A stretch of 60,542 nucleotides of DNA from Geobacillus zalihae NBRC 101842 (lineage in GTDB: Bacteria; Bacillota; Bacilli; Bacillales; Anoxybacillaceae): the NCBI RefSeq assembly GCF_001544135.1, contig NZ_BCPV01000013.1, positions 1 to 60,542 on the forward strand, written 5' to 3'. Each line of letters starts with the position of its first letter. Within the stretch, counting starts at the first letter, position 1. The notes below the pieces were generated by a model that was given only the letters and a program-made list of their open reading frames with translations, was not told the DNA's origin and made no database searches. Of this stretch, positions 28,008 through 39,163 are shown piece by piece. The position numbers were made by a program, and so were the translations under genes.

Positions 28008-29705
28008 TCACAACGAAAACTTGCTGACAATCGACTGCAAATCGTCTGCCATTTTCGACAACGACGCGGCCGAAGCCGAAATTTCCTCCATCGACGCCAA
28101 CTGTTCTTCGGTCGCCGCCGACACTTCCTGGGCGCCGGCGGACGTCGATTCGGCCACATCAGCGACAAGCCGGACAGAGCGGGCGATTTGCTCGGAAGAA
28201 GCGGCCATCTCGCTGACCGCCGACGATACGTCGCGAATTTGCACAGCGACTTCATCGACGGCAGCGCGAATGCGGGCAAATGTTTCCCCGGAAGCGCGAA
28301 TGACCCCCGTTCCGCTCACCACCTCATGGACGACCGACTCCATCGATTGGACGGCACGAGCCGTTTCGTCTTGAATAGCGGCGATCAGCTCGGCGATTTG
28401 CTGCGCCGATTCCGCCGACTGCTCGGCGAGTTTGCGCACCTCATCGGCGACGACGGCAAAGCCGCGCCCGTGCTCCCCGGCGCGCGCCGCCTCAATCGCG
28501 GCATTTAACGCAAGCAAATTCGTCTGCGCCGCAATATTGCGGATCGCTTCGATGATGGAGCCGATTTGCTCCGAGCGATGGCCGAGCCCTTTAATCACTT
28601 CGGCCAACCGTTCGACTGTGGCGTTCACTTTGTTCATTTGCGCGACGCTCGCTTCGATCGTTTTCCCGCCGTCCGCCGCCTGTTTCGATGTTTCGGCGGC
28701 GATGGCGGCCACGTTTTGCGCCCGTCCGGAAACGTGCCCGATTTGCTCAGACATCGAGCCGACGGCTGCTGACGTTTCCTCGACGCTTTGCATTTGCTTG
28801 TCCACACCGGAAGCAACGTCTTGAATCGTACTCGCGATCTGCTCCGTCGCTTTGCTTGTCTGCTCGGCGCTCGCTGCCAGCTCTTCCGAGGAAGCGGCCA
28901 CCTGTTCCGCATTTTGCGCCACTTCATGCAGCACGCTGCGCAAGTTTTTCGCCATTTGTTCAAACGAAGCGGCCAACTCGCCGATTTCATCGCGGTTGCG
29001 GACGCCGGTTTTCGTCTCGGTCAAATCGCCGGCGGCGATCCGCTTCGCCGCTTCTGACAGGGCGAGCAGCGGGCGGGAAAGCGAGCGGCTGATGTAATAG
29101 CTGACGGTCGCTCCAGCCGCCGCCGTCAACAAGCCGACGATGATGATCAGCCGCTGGACCGCAGCCGCCGATGCGCTCGCATCATCATTAGCTTCCTTCA
29201 TTTCCCGCTGCTGGAGAGCGACCAATTGATTCACCTTTTCATCAAATTGGGTTGTTAAGTCGCGCCCTGTTGTGGTCACAAGGGCGATGTACTGCTCCGG
29301 TTTGTTTTGCGCTTTTAAGTCGAACGTTTTTTGCCCAAGTTCGTAAAACTGCTGTTCAAGCAAATCGAGCTCGGCAAGCAGCTGTTTCGTTTCTTCCCGC
29401 GTCAGCTCCGCCGCAAGCTTTTCGCTTATTTTCTTGTACTCCCCATGCGCTTTTTCAAAGTTTTTCCTTGACGTCTCATCGCCGGTCAACAAATAGCCGC
29501 GCATGCTGCCGACCTCGCGGCGGATCAATACTTCAAGCTCTTTGGCATTGACAAGCTTCGTCACCCGTTTGTCGATCACATCGGTGTATGTACGGTCAAG
29601 AGTCGAAATTTCGTAATAAGAAAACCCGACTAGCAGCGCGATCAACACGTAGACGAGGCCGAAGCCAGCCAGCAGTTTTTTGCGCACGGTCATTTTCATG
29701 TTCAT
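28008..29705 (-). CDS. methyl-accepting chemotaxis protein
   Basis: A 565-residue transmembrane chemoreceptor. Membrane helix 1 is about residues 10-30 and helix 2 about 193-213; the extracytoplasmic part between them is helical, of the four-helix-bundle type. A HAMP segment follows ([21 protein letters not shown]), then a long coiled-coil signalling domain with the conserved tip around [18 protein letters not shown]. It signals to CheA; the ligand is unknown. ATG at 29705 after ACGGAGGACTTGCCA. A SigmaD promoter upstream ties it to the motility regulon. Confidence 0.95.
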   Translation of the reverse strand: MNMKMTVRKKLLAGFGLVYVLIALLVGFSYYEISTLDRTYTDVIDKRVTKLVNAKELEVLIRREVGSMRGYLLTGDETSRKNFEKAHGEYKKISEKLAAELTREETKQLLAELDLLEQQFYELGQKTFDLKAQNKPEQYIALVTTTGRDLTTQFDEKVNQLVALQQREMKEANDDASASAAAVQRLIIIVGLLTAAAGATVSYYISRSLSRPLLALSEAAKRIAAGDLTETKTGVRNRDEIGELAASFEQMAKNLRSVLHEVAQNAEQVAASSEELAASAEQTSKATEQIASTIQDVASGVDKQMQSVEETSAAVGSMSEQIGHVSGRAQNVAAIAAETSKQAADGGKTIEASVAQMNKVNATVERLAEVIKGLGHRSEQIGSIIEAIRNIAAQTNLLALNAAIEAARAGEHGRGFAVVADEVRKLAEQSAESAQQIAELIAAIQDETARAVQSMESVVHEVVSGTGVIRASGETFARIRAAVDEVAVQIRDVSSAVSEMAASSEQIARSVRLVADVAESTSAGAQEVSAATEEQLASMEEISASAASLSKMADDLQSIVSKFSL

Positions 29706-29749
29706 TGGCAAGTCCTCCGTCTGTGAATCAGTATGTTGTTCCATCTACA

Positions 29750-29776
29750 TTATCGGATGATAACAGCCAATGTTTA
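29750..29776 (-). promoter_or_regulatory. SigmaD (motility) promoter of the chemoreceptor gene
   Basis: On the minus strand TAAA (29773-29776), exactly 15 nt, then TCCGATAA (29750-29757); the SigmaD consensus is TAAA-N15-GCCGATAT. It lies about 45 nt before the ATG. Confidence 0.8.
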
Positions 29777-29817
29777 GTATTTTTTTGGCTCTTTCGCCAT
29801 CTTTGATGAAAAGGCCT

Positions 29818-29856
29818 GCTTCATTGAGAAAATCAACTGGATTTTCTCAATGAGCC
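29818..29856 (-). terminator. hairpin between the exporter and chemoreceptor genes
   Basis: CATTGAGAAAATC pairs with GATTTTCTCAATG around a 5-nt loop, a perfect 13-bp stem. The T-run on the minus strand is displaced (AAGCAGGCCTTTT), so it may be a terminator for the DHA2 gene or another regulatory hairpin. Confidence 0.5.
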
Positions 29857-29918
29857 TCCTCTTTCACCGTAAACTCGCAAGGAGAGCAAACCGGCCGCCC
29901 CCATGCCGCTTCCCCGCC

Positions 29919-31268
29919 TTACGCCGTTCCTTCCGGCTGCCACGTGTTTCGGCCGGTTTCGGCTTCATCATGAATGAAAAGCGAGGTGACAAGCGCGGCG
30001 ATGCTGCCAATGAGGCCGAATAAAAACAAATGATGGATGCCGGTCATAAACGTCGGCGCCTTCGTCAAAAACGCTCCCATGACGGTCACGCCGATCGCCG
30101 TGCCGATATTGCGGCAAAACATAAAAAAGGCAGTTGCAATCCCCTTTTCATGGGCATCAGCAAGCTGCTGCGAGCCGATAACGCCCACGGTTGACGTCAA
30201 GCCGAACGACAGCCCTTGCAAAAACATGATGAAAAAGACGTACCAAAACCCATGGCTTTCATTCAGCAAGGCGAGGAAAAGGCCGGAAGCGACAAGCAGC
30301 ACGTTGCCGATGATCAGAAGCGGACGATAGCCATAGCGCAAAATCCACTTCCCCGCCGGCACGGCGGCGATCATCCAGCCGACCGAGGAGCCGAGCAAGG
30401 CGACGCCGCTGGCAAACACGGACAAGTGGGCGACATTTTGCAAAAAGAGCGGGATGTAGCTTGACGTCCCAAACAAGGCGACACAGCTGACAAAGCCATT
30501 AATGTTCATCCATTTGAGCGTCCGATGATGAACAAGCGACAGCGGCACAAGCGGAGATGGCTGCCGTTTTTCGAAATAATAAAAGACGACAAGCAACAAC
30601 GCTCCGGCCGCACCGTACCACCATCGCCCCTGTTCAACGACCGTGACGAGCAAAAGCAAGCTGATCGCCGCCGCAAACAGCGCCGCGCCCATATAATCAA
30701 CCGCCGCCCGCTTCGGTTCATACACTTCTTTATACGGAAGCAGCGTCAAAAGCGAGAGCAAGCAAATCGGAATGTTGACATAAAAAACCCAGCGCCATGT
30801 CGCATACTCGACAAACAGCGAACCTAAAAGCGGCGCCAACACGGCAGAAAGTCCCCACATGGCCGTAAAAAACGCTTGGATTTTTCCGCGCTTTTCCACG
30901 GGGAACAAATCGCCGGCGATAATCGCCGGAAACGGCATCATAAATCCGGCCCCCACCCCTTGCAAGGCGCGGAACAAAACGAGCTGCACCATGTTTTGCG
31001 ACAACCCGCAAAAAAGCGAGCCGATTAGAAATAAAATAATGCCAAAGCTGAATACTTTTTTGCGGCCGAATAAGTCCGACAGACGACCGGCAATCGGCGA
31101 CAGGACAGTCGTCGCAATCATGTACGATGCAAACGTCCACGCATACAGGGAAAATTCCCCAAGCTCTTCGGCGATGATCGGCATTGTCGTGTTCATGATG
31201 GTCGTATCCATGGACGCGACGAGCATCGCCAGCACGATGCTGACCATGACCGACAGGCGGCTGCTCAT
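29919..31268 (-). CDS. DHA2-family MFS drug exporter
   Basis: A 449-residue major facilitator with about 13-14 hydrophobic segments. Motif C-like and A motifs are visible: MDTTIMNTTMPIIAEELG in helix 1, GRLSDLFGRKKVF in the loop after helix 2, and FRALQGVGAGFMMPFPAII in helix 4. The proton-coupled multidrug exporter family (EmrB/QacA/LmrB type) is clear; the substrate is not. ATG at 31268 after AAAAAAGGAGGTTATTTGT. Divergent from the BCCT transporter gene. Confidence 0.92.
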   Translation of the reverse strand: MSSRLSVMVSIVLAMLVASMDTTIMNTTMPIIAEELGEFSLYAWTFASYMIATTVLSPIAGRLSDLFGRKKVFSFGIILFLIGSLFCGLSQNMVQLVLFRALQGVGAGFMMPFPAIIAGDLFPVEKRGKIQAFFTAMWGLSAVLAPLLGSLFVEYATWRWVFYVNIPICLLSLLTLLPYKEVYEPKRAAVDYMGAALFAAAISLLLLVTVVEQGRWWYGAAGALLLVVFYYFEKRQPSPLVPLSLVHHRTLKWMNINGFVSCVALFGTSSYIPLFLQNVAHLSVFASGVALLGSSVGWMIAAVPAGKWILRYGYRPLLIIGNVLLVASGLFLALLNESHGFWYVFFIMFLQGLSFGLTSTVGVIGSQQLADAHEKGIATAFFMFCRNIGTAIGVTVMGAFLTKAPTFMTGIHHLFLFGLIGSIAALVTSLFIHDEAETGRNTWQPEGTA

Positions 31269-31461
31269 ACAAATAACCTCCTTTTTTGGTAAACTACAAG
31301 TATTTTATTTTACACGATAAAAAATCATGGCACAAAATGATATGCGTCAAAAATTTGGATCGTTTGTATTCATTGTCGAATTTTGTTACCCTAAAAGTGC
31401 AAAGCCCCAAAACCGCTAACACGATCCTCATGAGATTATTGTACAAATAAGGAGGAATGAG

Positions 31462-32982
31462 ATGAAAAAAACAACAAGCGTCTTTTCTATTTCCATTGTG
31501 ATCGCCATTATGTTCATTATTTGGGGAACCATTCCGGAGTCCTCTCTGCCGCGCTATCATTTAAACGCGGTCAGCGGTGCGGTGCACACGTTTCTAATCG
31601 ATAAATTCGGCTGGTTTTATTTGCTCAGCGCTTCGTTGTTTTTGGCGTTTTCTTTGTTTCTTATTTTTTCCCGTTACGGAAATATCCGCCTCGGCCGCGA
31701 CGGGGAAGAACCGGAATACAGCTATATGACGTGGTTTGCCATGCTGTTTAGCGCCGGAATGGGAATCGGGTTAGTGTTTTGGGGAGTGGCCGAACCGGTG
31801 TCCCACTATTACACGCCGCCAACAGGAGAAGAGGCAACGGCGGAAGCGGCCCGTCTGGCCATGCGCTACTCGTTTTTCCATTGGGGGCTGCATCCATGGG
31901 CGATCTACGGCGTCCTTGCCTTGGCGCTCGCTTACTTCCAGTTTCGCAAGCGAGAAGCCGGGGTCATCAGCCGCACGCTGCGCCCGTTGCTAGGAGCGCG
32001 GACAGAAGGCGGTCTCGGTGTAGCCATTGATACGCTAGCCGTATACGCAACCATTTTTGGCGTCGCCACCTCGCTAGGGCTGGGAGCCATTCAAATCAGT
32101 GGGGGATTGCATCAGTTGTTCCCAAATATTTCAAACTCTATTTCAACACAACTGCTCATCATTGTGGTTGTCACGGCTCTGTTTATGCTCTCGGCGCAAA
32201 CCGGCCTAAACAAAGGCATAAAATGGCTGAGCAACATCAATATTGCGCTCGCATTGTTGCTTATGTTGTTCATGCTGTTTGCCGGTCCAACGAATTTTAT
32301 TATGGATGTGTTCACGTCGACGATCGGGACGTACTTACAAAATCTTCCCTCGATGAGTTTCCGGCTCAACCCGTTCGAGCAAAATGATTGGCCGAAAGTG
32401 TGGACCATTTTTTATTGGGCGTGGTGGATCGCATGGGCGCCGTTTGTGGGGACGTTTATTGCTCGCATTTCCCGTGGGCGCACGATCCGTGAATTTATGA
32501 TCGGTGTCTTGGTGGTTCCAACGATTTTCAGCGCCCTTTGGTTTTCCGTGTTTGGCGGCTCAGCTCTTTATTTGGAGCAGTTCCAACATGCCGGCATTGG
32601 CGAGGTAATGAATGAAAAAGGAGTAGAAACAGCTCTGTTTTTTACATTCGAACATTTCCCATTCGCTCCATTGCTCTCGGGAATTGCCATTTTGCTCATT
32701 TGCACATTTTTCGTCACATCGGCAGACTCAGCAACGTTTGTGCTCGGCATGCAAACCACTAACGGCAGTTTAAACCCGCCAAATTCGGTCAAGTTCGTCT
32801 GGGGCATCATTCAATCGGCAGCTGCGACGATCTTGCTGTGGACTGGCGGTCTGCAAGCGTTGCAAACCGCTTCGATCATCGCTGCATTCCCGTTTGCGAT
32901 CATCATGATTTTGATCGTTCTGTCCCTTATCCGTTCATTTCAGGAGGAAGTGACGCGAAAAGCGAAAAAACCCATCCAATAA
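31462..32982 (+). CDS. BCCT-family betaine/carnitine/choline transporter
   Basis: A 506-residue protein with 12 hydrophobic segments. The family signature is present: MLFSAGMGIGLVFWGVAEP in helix 3, and the helix-8 aromatic box WTIFYWAWWIAWAPFVGTFI around residue 313. Such transporters take up glycine betaine and related osmolytes with sodium. ATG at 31462 after AATAAGGAGGAATGAG. It is one of the few plus-strand genes here. Closest known role is OpuD/BetP-like osmoprotection, inferred from family. Confidence 0.94.
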   Translation: MKKTTSVFSISIVIAIMFIIWGTIPESSLPRYHLNAVSGAVHTFLIDKFGWFYLLSASLFLAFSLFLIFSRYGNIRLGRDGEEPEYSYMTWFAMLFSAGMGIGLVFWGVAEPVSHYYTPPTGEEATAEAARLAMRYSFFHWGLHPWAIYGVLALALAYFQFRKREAGVISRTLRPLLGARTEGGLGVAIDTLAVYATIFGVATSLGLGAIQISGGLHQLFPNISNSISTQLLIIVVVTALFMLSAQTGLNKGIKWLSNINIALALLLMLFMLFAGPTNFIMDVFTSTIGTYLQNLPSMSFRLNPFEQNDWPKVWTIFYWAWWIAWAPFVGTFIARISRGRTIREFMIGVLVVPTIFSALWFSVFGGSALYLEQFQHAGIGEVMNEKGVETALFFTFEHFPFAPLLSGIAILLICTFFVTSADSATFVLGMQTTNGSLNPPNSVKFVWGIIQSAAATILLWTGGLQALQTASIIAAFPFAIIMILIVLSLIRSFQEEVTRKAKKPIQ

Positions 32983-32987
32983 TGACC

Positions 32988-33020
32988 AAAGGTGTCCCTC
33001 AAGCAACGGGACACCTTTTC
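32988..33020 (+). terminator. BCCT gene terminator
   Basis: AAGGTGTCCC pairs with GGGACACCTT around a 9-nt loop, then TTCTTATTAT. It directly follows the BCCT stop. Confidence 0.85.
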
Positions 33021-33109
33021 TTATTATAGGATGTACGAAATGATTGACAGGCCTTATGATTCCCTTGGTTGTGACGATCAGCAGCTGAAGCAACATCTTT
33101 GCACGGGAT

Positions 33110-33167
33110 GCATAAAAAAAGGCTGCCCGCCAAAGCCACAAATGTGCTTTATGCGAGCAGCCTTCCG
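33110..33167 (-). terminator. terminator of the LysM/NlpC-P60 gene
   Basis: On the minus strand AAGGCTGCTCGC pairs with GCGGGCAGCCTT, one mismatch, around a 22-nt loop that can itself pair (AAAGCACA/TGTGGCTTT), followed by TTTTTTT. Confidence 0.8.
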
Positions 33168-33209
33168 CCGCATTCGGTTATGTTTAAGCCGACGTCCATA
33201 CGCATCCCG

Positions 33210-34235
33210 TTAGTTAAGCACCCGGACCGCTTTTACAAACCGCGTTTTCCAATATGAGGACGTGAGCGACGAATACGTGACACCGAGCGAAACGGTGGCG
33301 TTGATCATTTGCCCGTTGCCAGCATAAATGCCGACGTGGTTGATTGTGCCGTTCGAATCGGTATCAAAAAAGACGAGATCGCCTTTTTGCAACTGGCCAA
33401 ACGACACCGCCCGCCCGGCTTGCGCCTGCGCGGCCGAGGTACGCGGCAGCGAAATGCCGGCTTCGCCAAAAACGCGCATCGTAAACGATGAGCAGTCAAA
33501 CACATCGGTGCGCGACGGGCTTGCTCCGTACAAATAGCGCGCCCCTAAATATTTTTCCGCAATATCGATGATTCGGTCGGCAAGCGATGCGGAGGACTCA
33601 GCGGCAGCCGAGTTGGCGGCCGACACCTGCTGCTTGGCCTCCCGGACATCAGCCGTTCCGCCCGCCACTTTAATGGCTTGGCCAATGCGAATAATGTTCG
33701 GGTTTGTAATTTGTGGATTCAGTGCCAATAGACGGTCGACCGTCGTTTGAAACTTGTTCGCAATCCCAAGCAGCGTATCCCCCGCCTGCACGATATACCG
33801 GCCGCTTGTCGGCACGGCTGCCGGCTGCACATTGTATGTATTGGAACGTTCCTGTCCCCCTGCTACTTGCAGCTTCTGCCCGGCGCGAATGAAGTCTGGG
33901 TTCGCAATGCTTGGATTGAGCTTGAGCAGCGCATCCACAGTCGTGCCAAACTTGCGGGCGATTCCGCTTAACGTATCACCAGGCTCGACCGTATATGTAT
34001 TCGAAGAAGATTCGTTCGATTCATTTGGCTCATTGACGCGCAATACTTGTCCGGGAAAAATCAAATCCGAAGACAAATCGTTTTCTTGCTTTAACGCTGC
34101 GACCGTCGTGCCGGATTGCCGGGCAATCTTCCAAAGCGTATCGCCTTTTTGCACCGTATAGCTCGCCGCCGATGCCGCGTGGCCGGCCAACAACGAGCCG
34201 ATCAACGTGCTTGTCAATACAACCGTTTTTTTCAT
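33210..34235 (-). CDS. secreted LysM / NlpC-P60 peptidoglycan endopeptidase
   Basis: A 341-residue exported hydrolase. Signal peptide residues 1-23 ([20 protein letters not shown] then ASAAS). Three LysM wall-binding repeats follow: [26 protein letters not shown] and [13 protein letters not shown]. The C-terminal NlpC/P60 domain has catalytic Cys in DVFDCSSF, His in INHVGIYAG and the third residue near GQMINA. It cuts stem peptides, like LytE/LytF of B. subtilis. ATG at 34235 after TAGGGGGATGCAGC. It follows mutSL but has its own terminator and upstream gap of 209 bp. Confidence 0.94.
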   Translation of the reverse strand: MKKTVVLTSTLIGSLLAGHAASAASYTVQKGDTLWKIARQSGTTVAALKQENDLSSDLIFPGQVLRVNEPNESNESSSNTYTVEPGDTLSGIARKFGTTVDALLKLNPSIANPDFIRAGQKLQVAGGQERSNTYNVQPAAVPTSGRYIVQAGDTLLGIANKFQTTVDRLLALNPQITNPNIIRIGQAIKVAGGTADVREAKQQVSAANSAAAESSASLADRIIDIAEKYLGARYLYGASPSRTDVFDCSSFTMRVFGEAGISLPRTSAAQAQAGRAVSFGQLQKGDLVFFDTDSNGTINHVGIYAGNGQMINATVSLGVTYSSLTSSYWKTRFVKAVRVLN

Positions 34236-34407
34236 GCTGCATCCCCCTATGACGTCGATGTATCCATCTTTATGTATCCATGTTTATACAAAATTCGCTA
34301 TCACTCTACAAAATTCACCACAGTATTCCTGCACATGTGCCATTATAGTAAAATCAAAGCAATCCGTCTGTAACAGAAAGAATAAAAGTAGATTACAAAA
34401 CGATTAC

Positions 34408-34443
34408 AAAAAGCGCCCCCTTTGTCGCGCAAAGGGGGCGCAG
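34408..34443 (-). terminator. mutSL operon terminator
   Basis: On the minus strand GCGCCCCCTTTG pairs with CAAAGGGGGCGC around a 4-5-nt loop, followed by TTTTTG. Confidence 0.9.
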
Positions 34444-34444
34444 G

Positions 34445-36337
34445 CTACATCACCCGTTTAAATAGTTTTTCAATTTCATATGTCGAAAAATGAACGATGA
34501 TCGGCCGGCCGTGCGGACAAGTAAATGGGTCCGTCGTCTGCCGCAGCGCCTCAAGCAAAGCGAACAGTTCATCCTGGCGCAAATGTTGGTTTGCTTTAAT
34601 GGCGCGCTTGCAGCTCATTAAGATCGCCGCTTGTTCGCGCAATTGCTTGATGTCGACCGTTTTGGCCGCCAACACTTGTTCGATCATTTCCTCGATGATT
34701 TCCTTTTCTCTCCCTTTCGGAAACCACGTCGGATGGGAGCGAACGAGAAACGCCCGCGGCCCAAACGGCTCAAGAAACACGCCGCAGCGCGCCAACTCAT
34801 TGCGGCAGGCGGCGATTCGCTCGTACTCGTCGGCTGGATATTCAAACATCAACGGAACGAGCAGCTCCTGCACTTCCTTCGTGGCTTCGCCAAGTTTTTC
34901 CCGGAAATATTCATAGTTGATCCGCTCTTGAGCCGCATGCTGATCGATCATATACAGCCCATGTTCGTTCTCCGCCAAAATGTACGTCCCATGCAATTGT
35001 CCGATCGGATAAAGCGGCGGCAGGCGATCGGCCGCCGCTTTATCCTCCGCTTGCCCATCTGTCGGCAAGCGGAGGGCGCGCCGCTCTTCTCCCACCTCTT
35101 CCTCCTGCTTTCGCTCGAAAGCGGGCCCATGTTCGTCCGGTATTCCCCATTCATCCGTCTGCACAGCCGCGGATGGCCGCTCAGCCGGTGCGTCACCGGT
35201 TAGCGGCGCAAAAGGGGCGGTCGCATCTTCCCCGCCGCCGATGTCGCTCGATAAGACAGACGGCTCGCGGACGCGATGAATGAACGTCCAAGCCGCCTGC
35301 TCCGCCTTTGGTTTTGCCATCTTGCTGTCGGCAGATACGGACGGAATGAGCGTCCGCTCGCGAAATGCCTGGCGGATGGCGTCTGTGACGAGCTCATTCA
35401 GCTCTGCTTCCTTGCTAAAGCGGACTTCGAGCTTTGCCGGATGGACGTTGACGTCGACAAGCACCGGATCCATTTCAATGGATAAAAACACAATCGGATA
35501 GCGGCCAATCGGCAAGAGCGTATGGTAGCCGGCTTCAATCGCTTTCATGAGCGGCACGCTGCGCACATAGCGGCCATTGACAACAAGCGAGATGTAGTTG
35601 CGCGAGGCGCGCGTCACGTCCGGCGGCGAAATGTAGCCGCGAACGGTAAAATCGAGCGATTCCGCTTCGATGGGGATCATTTGTCTCGCCGTCTCCATGC
35701 CGTAAATGGCGGCGAGCACGTGCCGAACGTCGCCGCTGCCGTTTGTCGCCAGCAGCGTCTTGCCGTGATGGCGAAGCCGGAATGACACGTCCGGATGGGC
35801 GAGCGCTAGCCGGTTGACGACATCGGCTGCGTGGCCGAGCTCGGTATGGATCGTTTTCATATACTTGAGCCGCGCCGGGGTGTTGAAAAATAAGTTGGAC
35901 ACCGTAATCTCCGTTCCTTTGCGTCCGGCCGCCCGCTCGCGGGAGACGAGCGCGCCTCCTTTTAACACGAGCTTCGTCCCCGGTCCGCGGCCTGTGCCGG
36001 TCGTCAGCTCCACTTCGGATACAGAAGCGATGCTCGGCAGCGCCTCACCGCGGAACCCGAGCGTGCGGATGCGGAACAAATCGTGCTCGTTGTGAATTTT
36101 GCTTGTCGCATGGCGTTCAAAAGCGAGCAAGCAGTCGTCTTCCTCCATGCCGTCGCCGTTGTCAATGACGCGGATTTTCGCCATTCCCGCCTCTTCAAGC
36201 TCGATGTTGATGACCGTACTATGGGCATCAATGGCGTTTTCCACCAACTCCTTGACGACCGAAGCCGGCCGCTCGACGACCTCGCCGGCGGCGATTTTGT
36301 TTGCCAGCAGGTCATCGAGCTTGCGGATGCGTCCCAT
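34445..36337 (-). CDS. mutL: DNA mismatch repair protein MutL
   Basis: A 630-residue protein. The N-terminal GHKL ATPase has [25 protein letters not shown]-type sequence (here split as [10 protein letters not shown] and [10 protein letters not shown]), DNGDGM and [10 protein letters not shown] variable linker follows near residues 340-430. The C-terminal domain carries the endonuclease metal motif [12 protein letters not shown], found in species without MutH, plus CPHGRPIIV at the end. It should nick DNA under MutS and clamp control. Starts 14 bp after mutS stop, ATG with AAAGGAGGGAGGCCCG. Confidence 0.97.
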   Translation of the reverse strand: MGRIRKLDDLLANKIAAGEVVERPASVVKELVENAIDAHSTVINIELEEAGMAKIRVIDNGDGMEEDDCLLAFERHATSKIHNEHDLFRIRTLGFRGEALPSIASVSEVELTTGTGRGPGTKLVLKGGALVSRERAAGRKGTEITVSNLFFNTPARLKYMKTIHTELGHAADVVNRLALAHPDVSFRLRHHGKTLLATNGSGDVRHVLAAIYGMETARQMIPIEAESLDFTVRGYISPPDVTRASRNYISLVVNGRYVRSVPLMKAIEAGYHTLLPIGRYPIVFLSIEMDPVLVDVNVHPAKLEVRFSKEAELNELVTDAIRQAFRERTLIPSVSADSKMAKPKAEQAAWTFIHRVREPSVLSSDIGGGEDATAPFAPLTGDAPAERPSAAVQTDEWGIPDEHGPAFERKQEEEVGEERRALRLPTDGQAEDKAAADRLPPLYPIGQLHGTYILAENEHGLYMIDQHAAQERINYEYFREKLGEATKEVQELLVPLMFEYPADEYERIAACRNELARCGVFLEPFGPRAFLVRSHPTWFPKGREKEIIEEMIEQVLAAKTVDIKQLREQAAILMSCKRAIKANQHLRQDELFALLEALRQTTDPFTCPHGRPIIVHFSTYEIEKLFKRVM

Positions 36338-36351
36338 CGGGCCTCCCTCCT

Positions 36352-39063
36352 TTACTTGAGGAGCTTTTGCAGTTCATACAGTTTGTTGAGCGCCTCAAGC
36401 GGCGTCATCTCGAGCAAATTGATCTCTTTCAGCGCCGCGAGCGCCTTTTTCTCTTTGCTTGAAAGAGGCGGCTCCACAGGCGCCGGGGCAAGGTCAGGAA
36501 ACATGCTCAGCTGCTCAAACGCCGCTTCCGCCAAAACGTCCTCCCGCGCCGCGCCGGCTGACGGACGGGAGGCCTTCTCGCGCTCAACCTTGCTGCCGAC
36601 GTCTAACGCTTCGTTCCCCTGAAAAGCCAAACCCGCTTCCGCCAAAGCGCCATCGTCCATCCTGCCTGCGGCGGCTTCCTGTTTTCCCGCCGCTTTCTCC
36701 AGTTCCGCTAAAATGGCCCGCGCGCGTTCAATGAGCGAAGCCGGCAGCCCGGCCAGCTCGGCGACGTGAATGCCGTAGCTCTTATCGGCCGGCCCGTCGG
36801 CGATTTGATGCAAAAAGACGACTTTGCCGTTTTCCTCGATGGCGCGGGCATGGACGTTCGAAAGCCGCGGGAGCGAACGCTCCAAGGCGGTGAGTTCATG
36901 GTAGTGGGTGCTAAATAGTGTTTTCGCGCCGATATGGTCGTGAATGTACTCAATGATCGCCTGGGCGAGCGCCATGCCGTCGTACGTCGATGTGCCGCGC
37001 CCGATTTCATCAAACAAAATGAGGCTGTTTTGCGTCGCATGAGCGATGGCGTGGCGCGCCTCCAACATTTCGACCATAAACGTGCTTTGTCCTGCCGACA
37101 GGTCGTCAGCAGCGCCGATGCGGGTGAACACTTGGTCAAAAATGGGCAGCACCGCCCGCTCGGCGGGAACGAAACAGCCGATTTGCGCCATGATGGCGGT
37201 GAGCGCCACTTGCCGCATGTACGTGCTTTTTCCAGCCATGTTCGGTCCAGTGATGAGCAGCATTTCCCGCTCGCGGTTCATGTAGCAGTCATTCGGCACG
37301 TACATTTGCGCGCCGAGCACTTTTTCGACAACCGGGTGGCGGCCGCCTTGAATCACCAAGACGCGCTCCGTGGAAAACTGCGGACGCACGTAGCGATACT
37401 CGTCGCTGATCGTTGCGAATGATTGAAGCACATCAAGCTCGGCAATGGCTTTCGCCAACGTCTGCAGGCGCGGGATGTATTGCTTCACCTGCTCGCGAAT
37501 GGCGACAAACAGTTCATATTCGAGTTCGATGCTTTTTTCTTCCGCCTCCAAAATGAGCGCCTCTTTTTCCTTCAACTCCGGGGTGATAAAACGCTCGGCG
37601 TTGGCGAGCGTCTGCTTCCGTTCGTAACGTCCTTCCGGAACAAGGGGGAGATTGGGCTTTGTCACTTCAATATAGTAGCCAAACACTCGGTTGTAGCCGA
37701 CTTTGAGCGATTTGATGCCGGTCGCTTCCCGCTCCTTCGCCTCAAGTTCAGCGATCCACGCTTTGCCGTTGCGGCTCGCATCGCGGTAGCGGTCGAGCTG
37801 CTTGTCATACCCGTCTTTGATGAGGTTCCCTTCTTTGACGGAAAGCGGCGGCTGTTCTTGAATCGAGCGCTCGAGCAAATCGACGAGCTCTTCGCACGGG
37901 TCAAGGCGCTCGCACAGCTTGTCCGCTTCAGCGAGCGGCAGCGCGCCGACCGTCTGGCGGAGCGCCGGCACTTGAAGAAGCGACTTTTTCAGCTGCACGA
38001 GATCGCGGGCATTGGCGTTGCCGTAGGAGACACGGCCGACAAGGCGCTCAATGTCGTAAACGCCGCGCAGCCTGTCGCGCAGCTCCTGCCGTTCAAAATA
38101 GCTCGTTTTCAACGTTTCCACAAAATCGAGGCGCCGTTCGATTTCGCGCCGATCAATGAGCGGCCGGTCCAGCCATTGTTTTAAGAGCCGCCCGCCCATC
38201 GCTGTCACCGTTTCATCCAAAAGCCATAACAACGAGCCTTTCCTTCCTTTTGACCGCACCGTTTCGACCAATTCCAAATGCAGCTTGGAATGTCGGTCCA
38301 TTTTCATATAGTGGTCAACTTGATACAACTCAGCCGGCTGCAAATGATCGAGCCGCCGCTTTTGCGTGCGGACGAGGTAATGAAGCAAACGGGCTGCGGC
38401 CTGCCGCAGCTTTTCTTGCGCCACATGGCCGATGACGCCGTTCCATTCGTCGCATAGAGATGTGTCGTCCTCATAAGAGACCGCCGCCCCGTACCGCTCT
38501 TTCAGCTCGCGCACCCACTCTTCGCCGCTGTCTGTGGCAACGATGATCTCCCGCGCTCCAACGGCGTGCAATTCGTTTGCTGCTTCCTCCCACGAAGAAA
38601 GAAGCGTCAATCGGACCTCGCCGGTCGACAAATCGGCGTAAGCCAATCCGTATGTACCATCAGCAAACGGCGTGAGCGCCGCCAAGTAGTGGTTTTCCTT
38701 CTCGGTGAGCCCTTTGCCTTCCATGAGCGTCCCTGGGGTGATGAGCTGCACCACTTCGCGGCGAACGACGCCTTTGGCCGTTTTCGGGTCTTCGACTTGT
38801 TCGCAAATGGCGACTTTATATCCCTTTTCGATTAACTGTTCAATATATCCTTGCGCCGAATGGTACGGCACCCCGCACATCGGCACCCGTTCATCGCCGC
38901 CGCCATCGCGGCTTGTGAGCGTAATTTCCAGCTCTTGCGCCGCCTTGATGGCGTCGTCAAAAAACAGTTCGTAAAAATCGCCAAGCCGGAAAAATAAAAA
39001 CGCGTCCGGATATTGCGCTTTAATGTGCAAATATTGCTGAATCATCGGTGTGTACGATGGCAT
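36352..39063 (-). CDS. mutS: DNA mismatch recognition protein MutS
   Basis: A 903-residue mismatch sensor. The mismatch wedge motif is [13 protein letters not shown] near residue 30. Walker A is [11 protein letters not shown] and Walker [17 protein letters not shown], followed by the dimer helix-turn-helix. Near residues 800-860 is a linker rich in Ala, Glu and Gly, then a C-terminal tail with QLSMFPD, resembling a sliding-clamp-binding motif (QxxLF type). ATG at 39063 after GGGGAGAAGCG. First gene of the mutSL operon. Confidence 0.97.
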   Translation of the reverse strand: MPSYTPMIQQYLHIKAQYPDAFLFFRLGDFYELFFDDAIKAAQELEITLTSRDGGGDERVPMCGVPYHSAQGYIEQLIEKGYKVAICEQVEDPKTAKGVVRREVVQLITPGTLMEGKGLTEKENHYLAALTPFADGTYGLAYADLSTGEVRLTLLSSWEEAANELHAVGAREIIVATDSGEEWVRELKERYGAAVSYEDDTSLCDEWNGVIGHVAQEKLRQAAARLLHYLVRTQKRRLDHLQPAELYQVDHYMKMDRHSKLHLELVETVRSKGRKGSLLWLLDETVTAMGGRLLKQWLDRPLIDRREIERRLDFVETLKTSYFERQELRDRLRGVYDIERLVGRVSYGNANARDLVQLKKSLLQVPALRQTVGALPLAEADKLCERLDPCEELVDLLERSIQEQPPLSVKEGNLIKDGYDKQLDRYRDASRNGKAWIAELEAKEREATGIKSLKVGYNRVFGYYIEVTKPNLPLVPEGRYERKQTLANAERFITPELKEKEALILEAEEKSIELEYELFVAIREQVKQYIPRLQTLAKAIAELDVLQSFATISDEYRYVRPQFSTERVLVIQGGRHPVVEKVLGAQMYVPNDCYMNREREMLLITGPNMAGKSTYMRQVALTAIMAQIGCFVPAERAVLPIFDQVFTRIGAADDLSAGQSTFMVEMLEARHAIAHATQNSLILFDEIGRGTSTYDGMALAQAIIEYIHDHIGAKTLFSTHYHELTALERSLPRLSNVHARAIEENGKVVFLHQIADGPADKSYGIHVAELAGLPASLIERARAILAELEKAAGKQEAAAGRMDDGALAEAGLAFQGNEALDVGSKVEREKASRPSAGAAREDVLAEAAFEQLSMFPDLAPAPVEPPLSSKEKKALAALKEINLLEMTPLEALNKLYELQKLLK

Positions 39064-39130
39064 CGCTTCTCCCCAACCTTTTCGGCCCGAAGGCTCGTTG
39101 ATTGCGCTACTATTATAACAAGCGGCAAAA

Positions 39131-39163
39131 GAAAAAACTAGGAAAGAAATTTCCTAGTTTTAT
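39131..39163 (-). terminator. cotE terminator
   Basis: On the minus strand AAACTAGGAAA pairs with TTTCCTAGTTT around a short loop, then TTTTC. The stem begins within the last codons and stop of cotE. Confidence 0.8.

Noticed and set aside
32992-33213. 73-codon plus-strand frame after the BCCT gene
   Set aside because: It runs through the BCCT terminator and the opposite-strand terminator of the LysM/P60 gene and has no good start.
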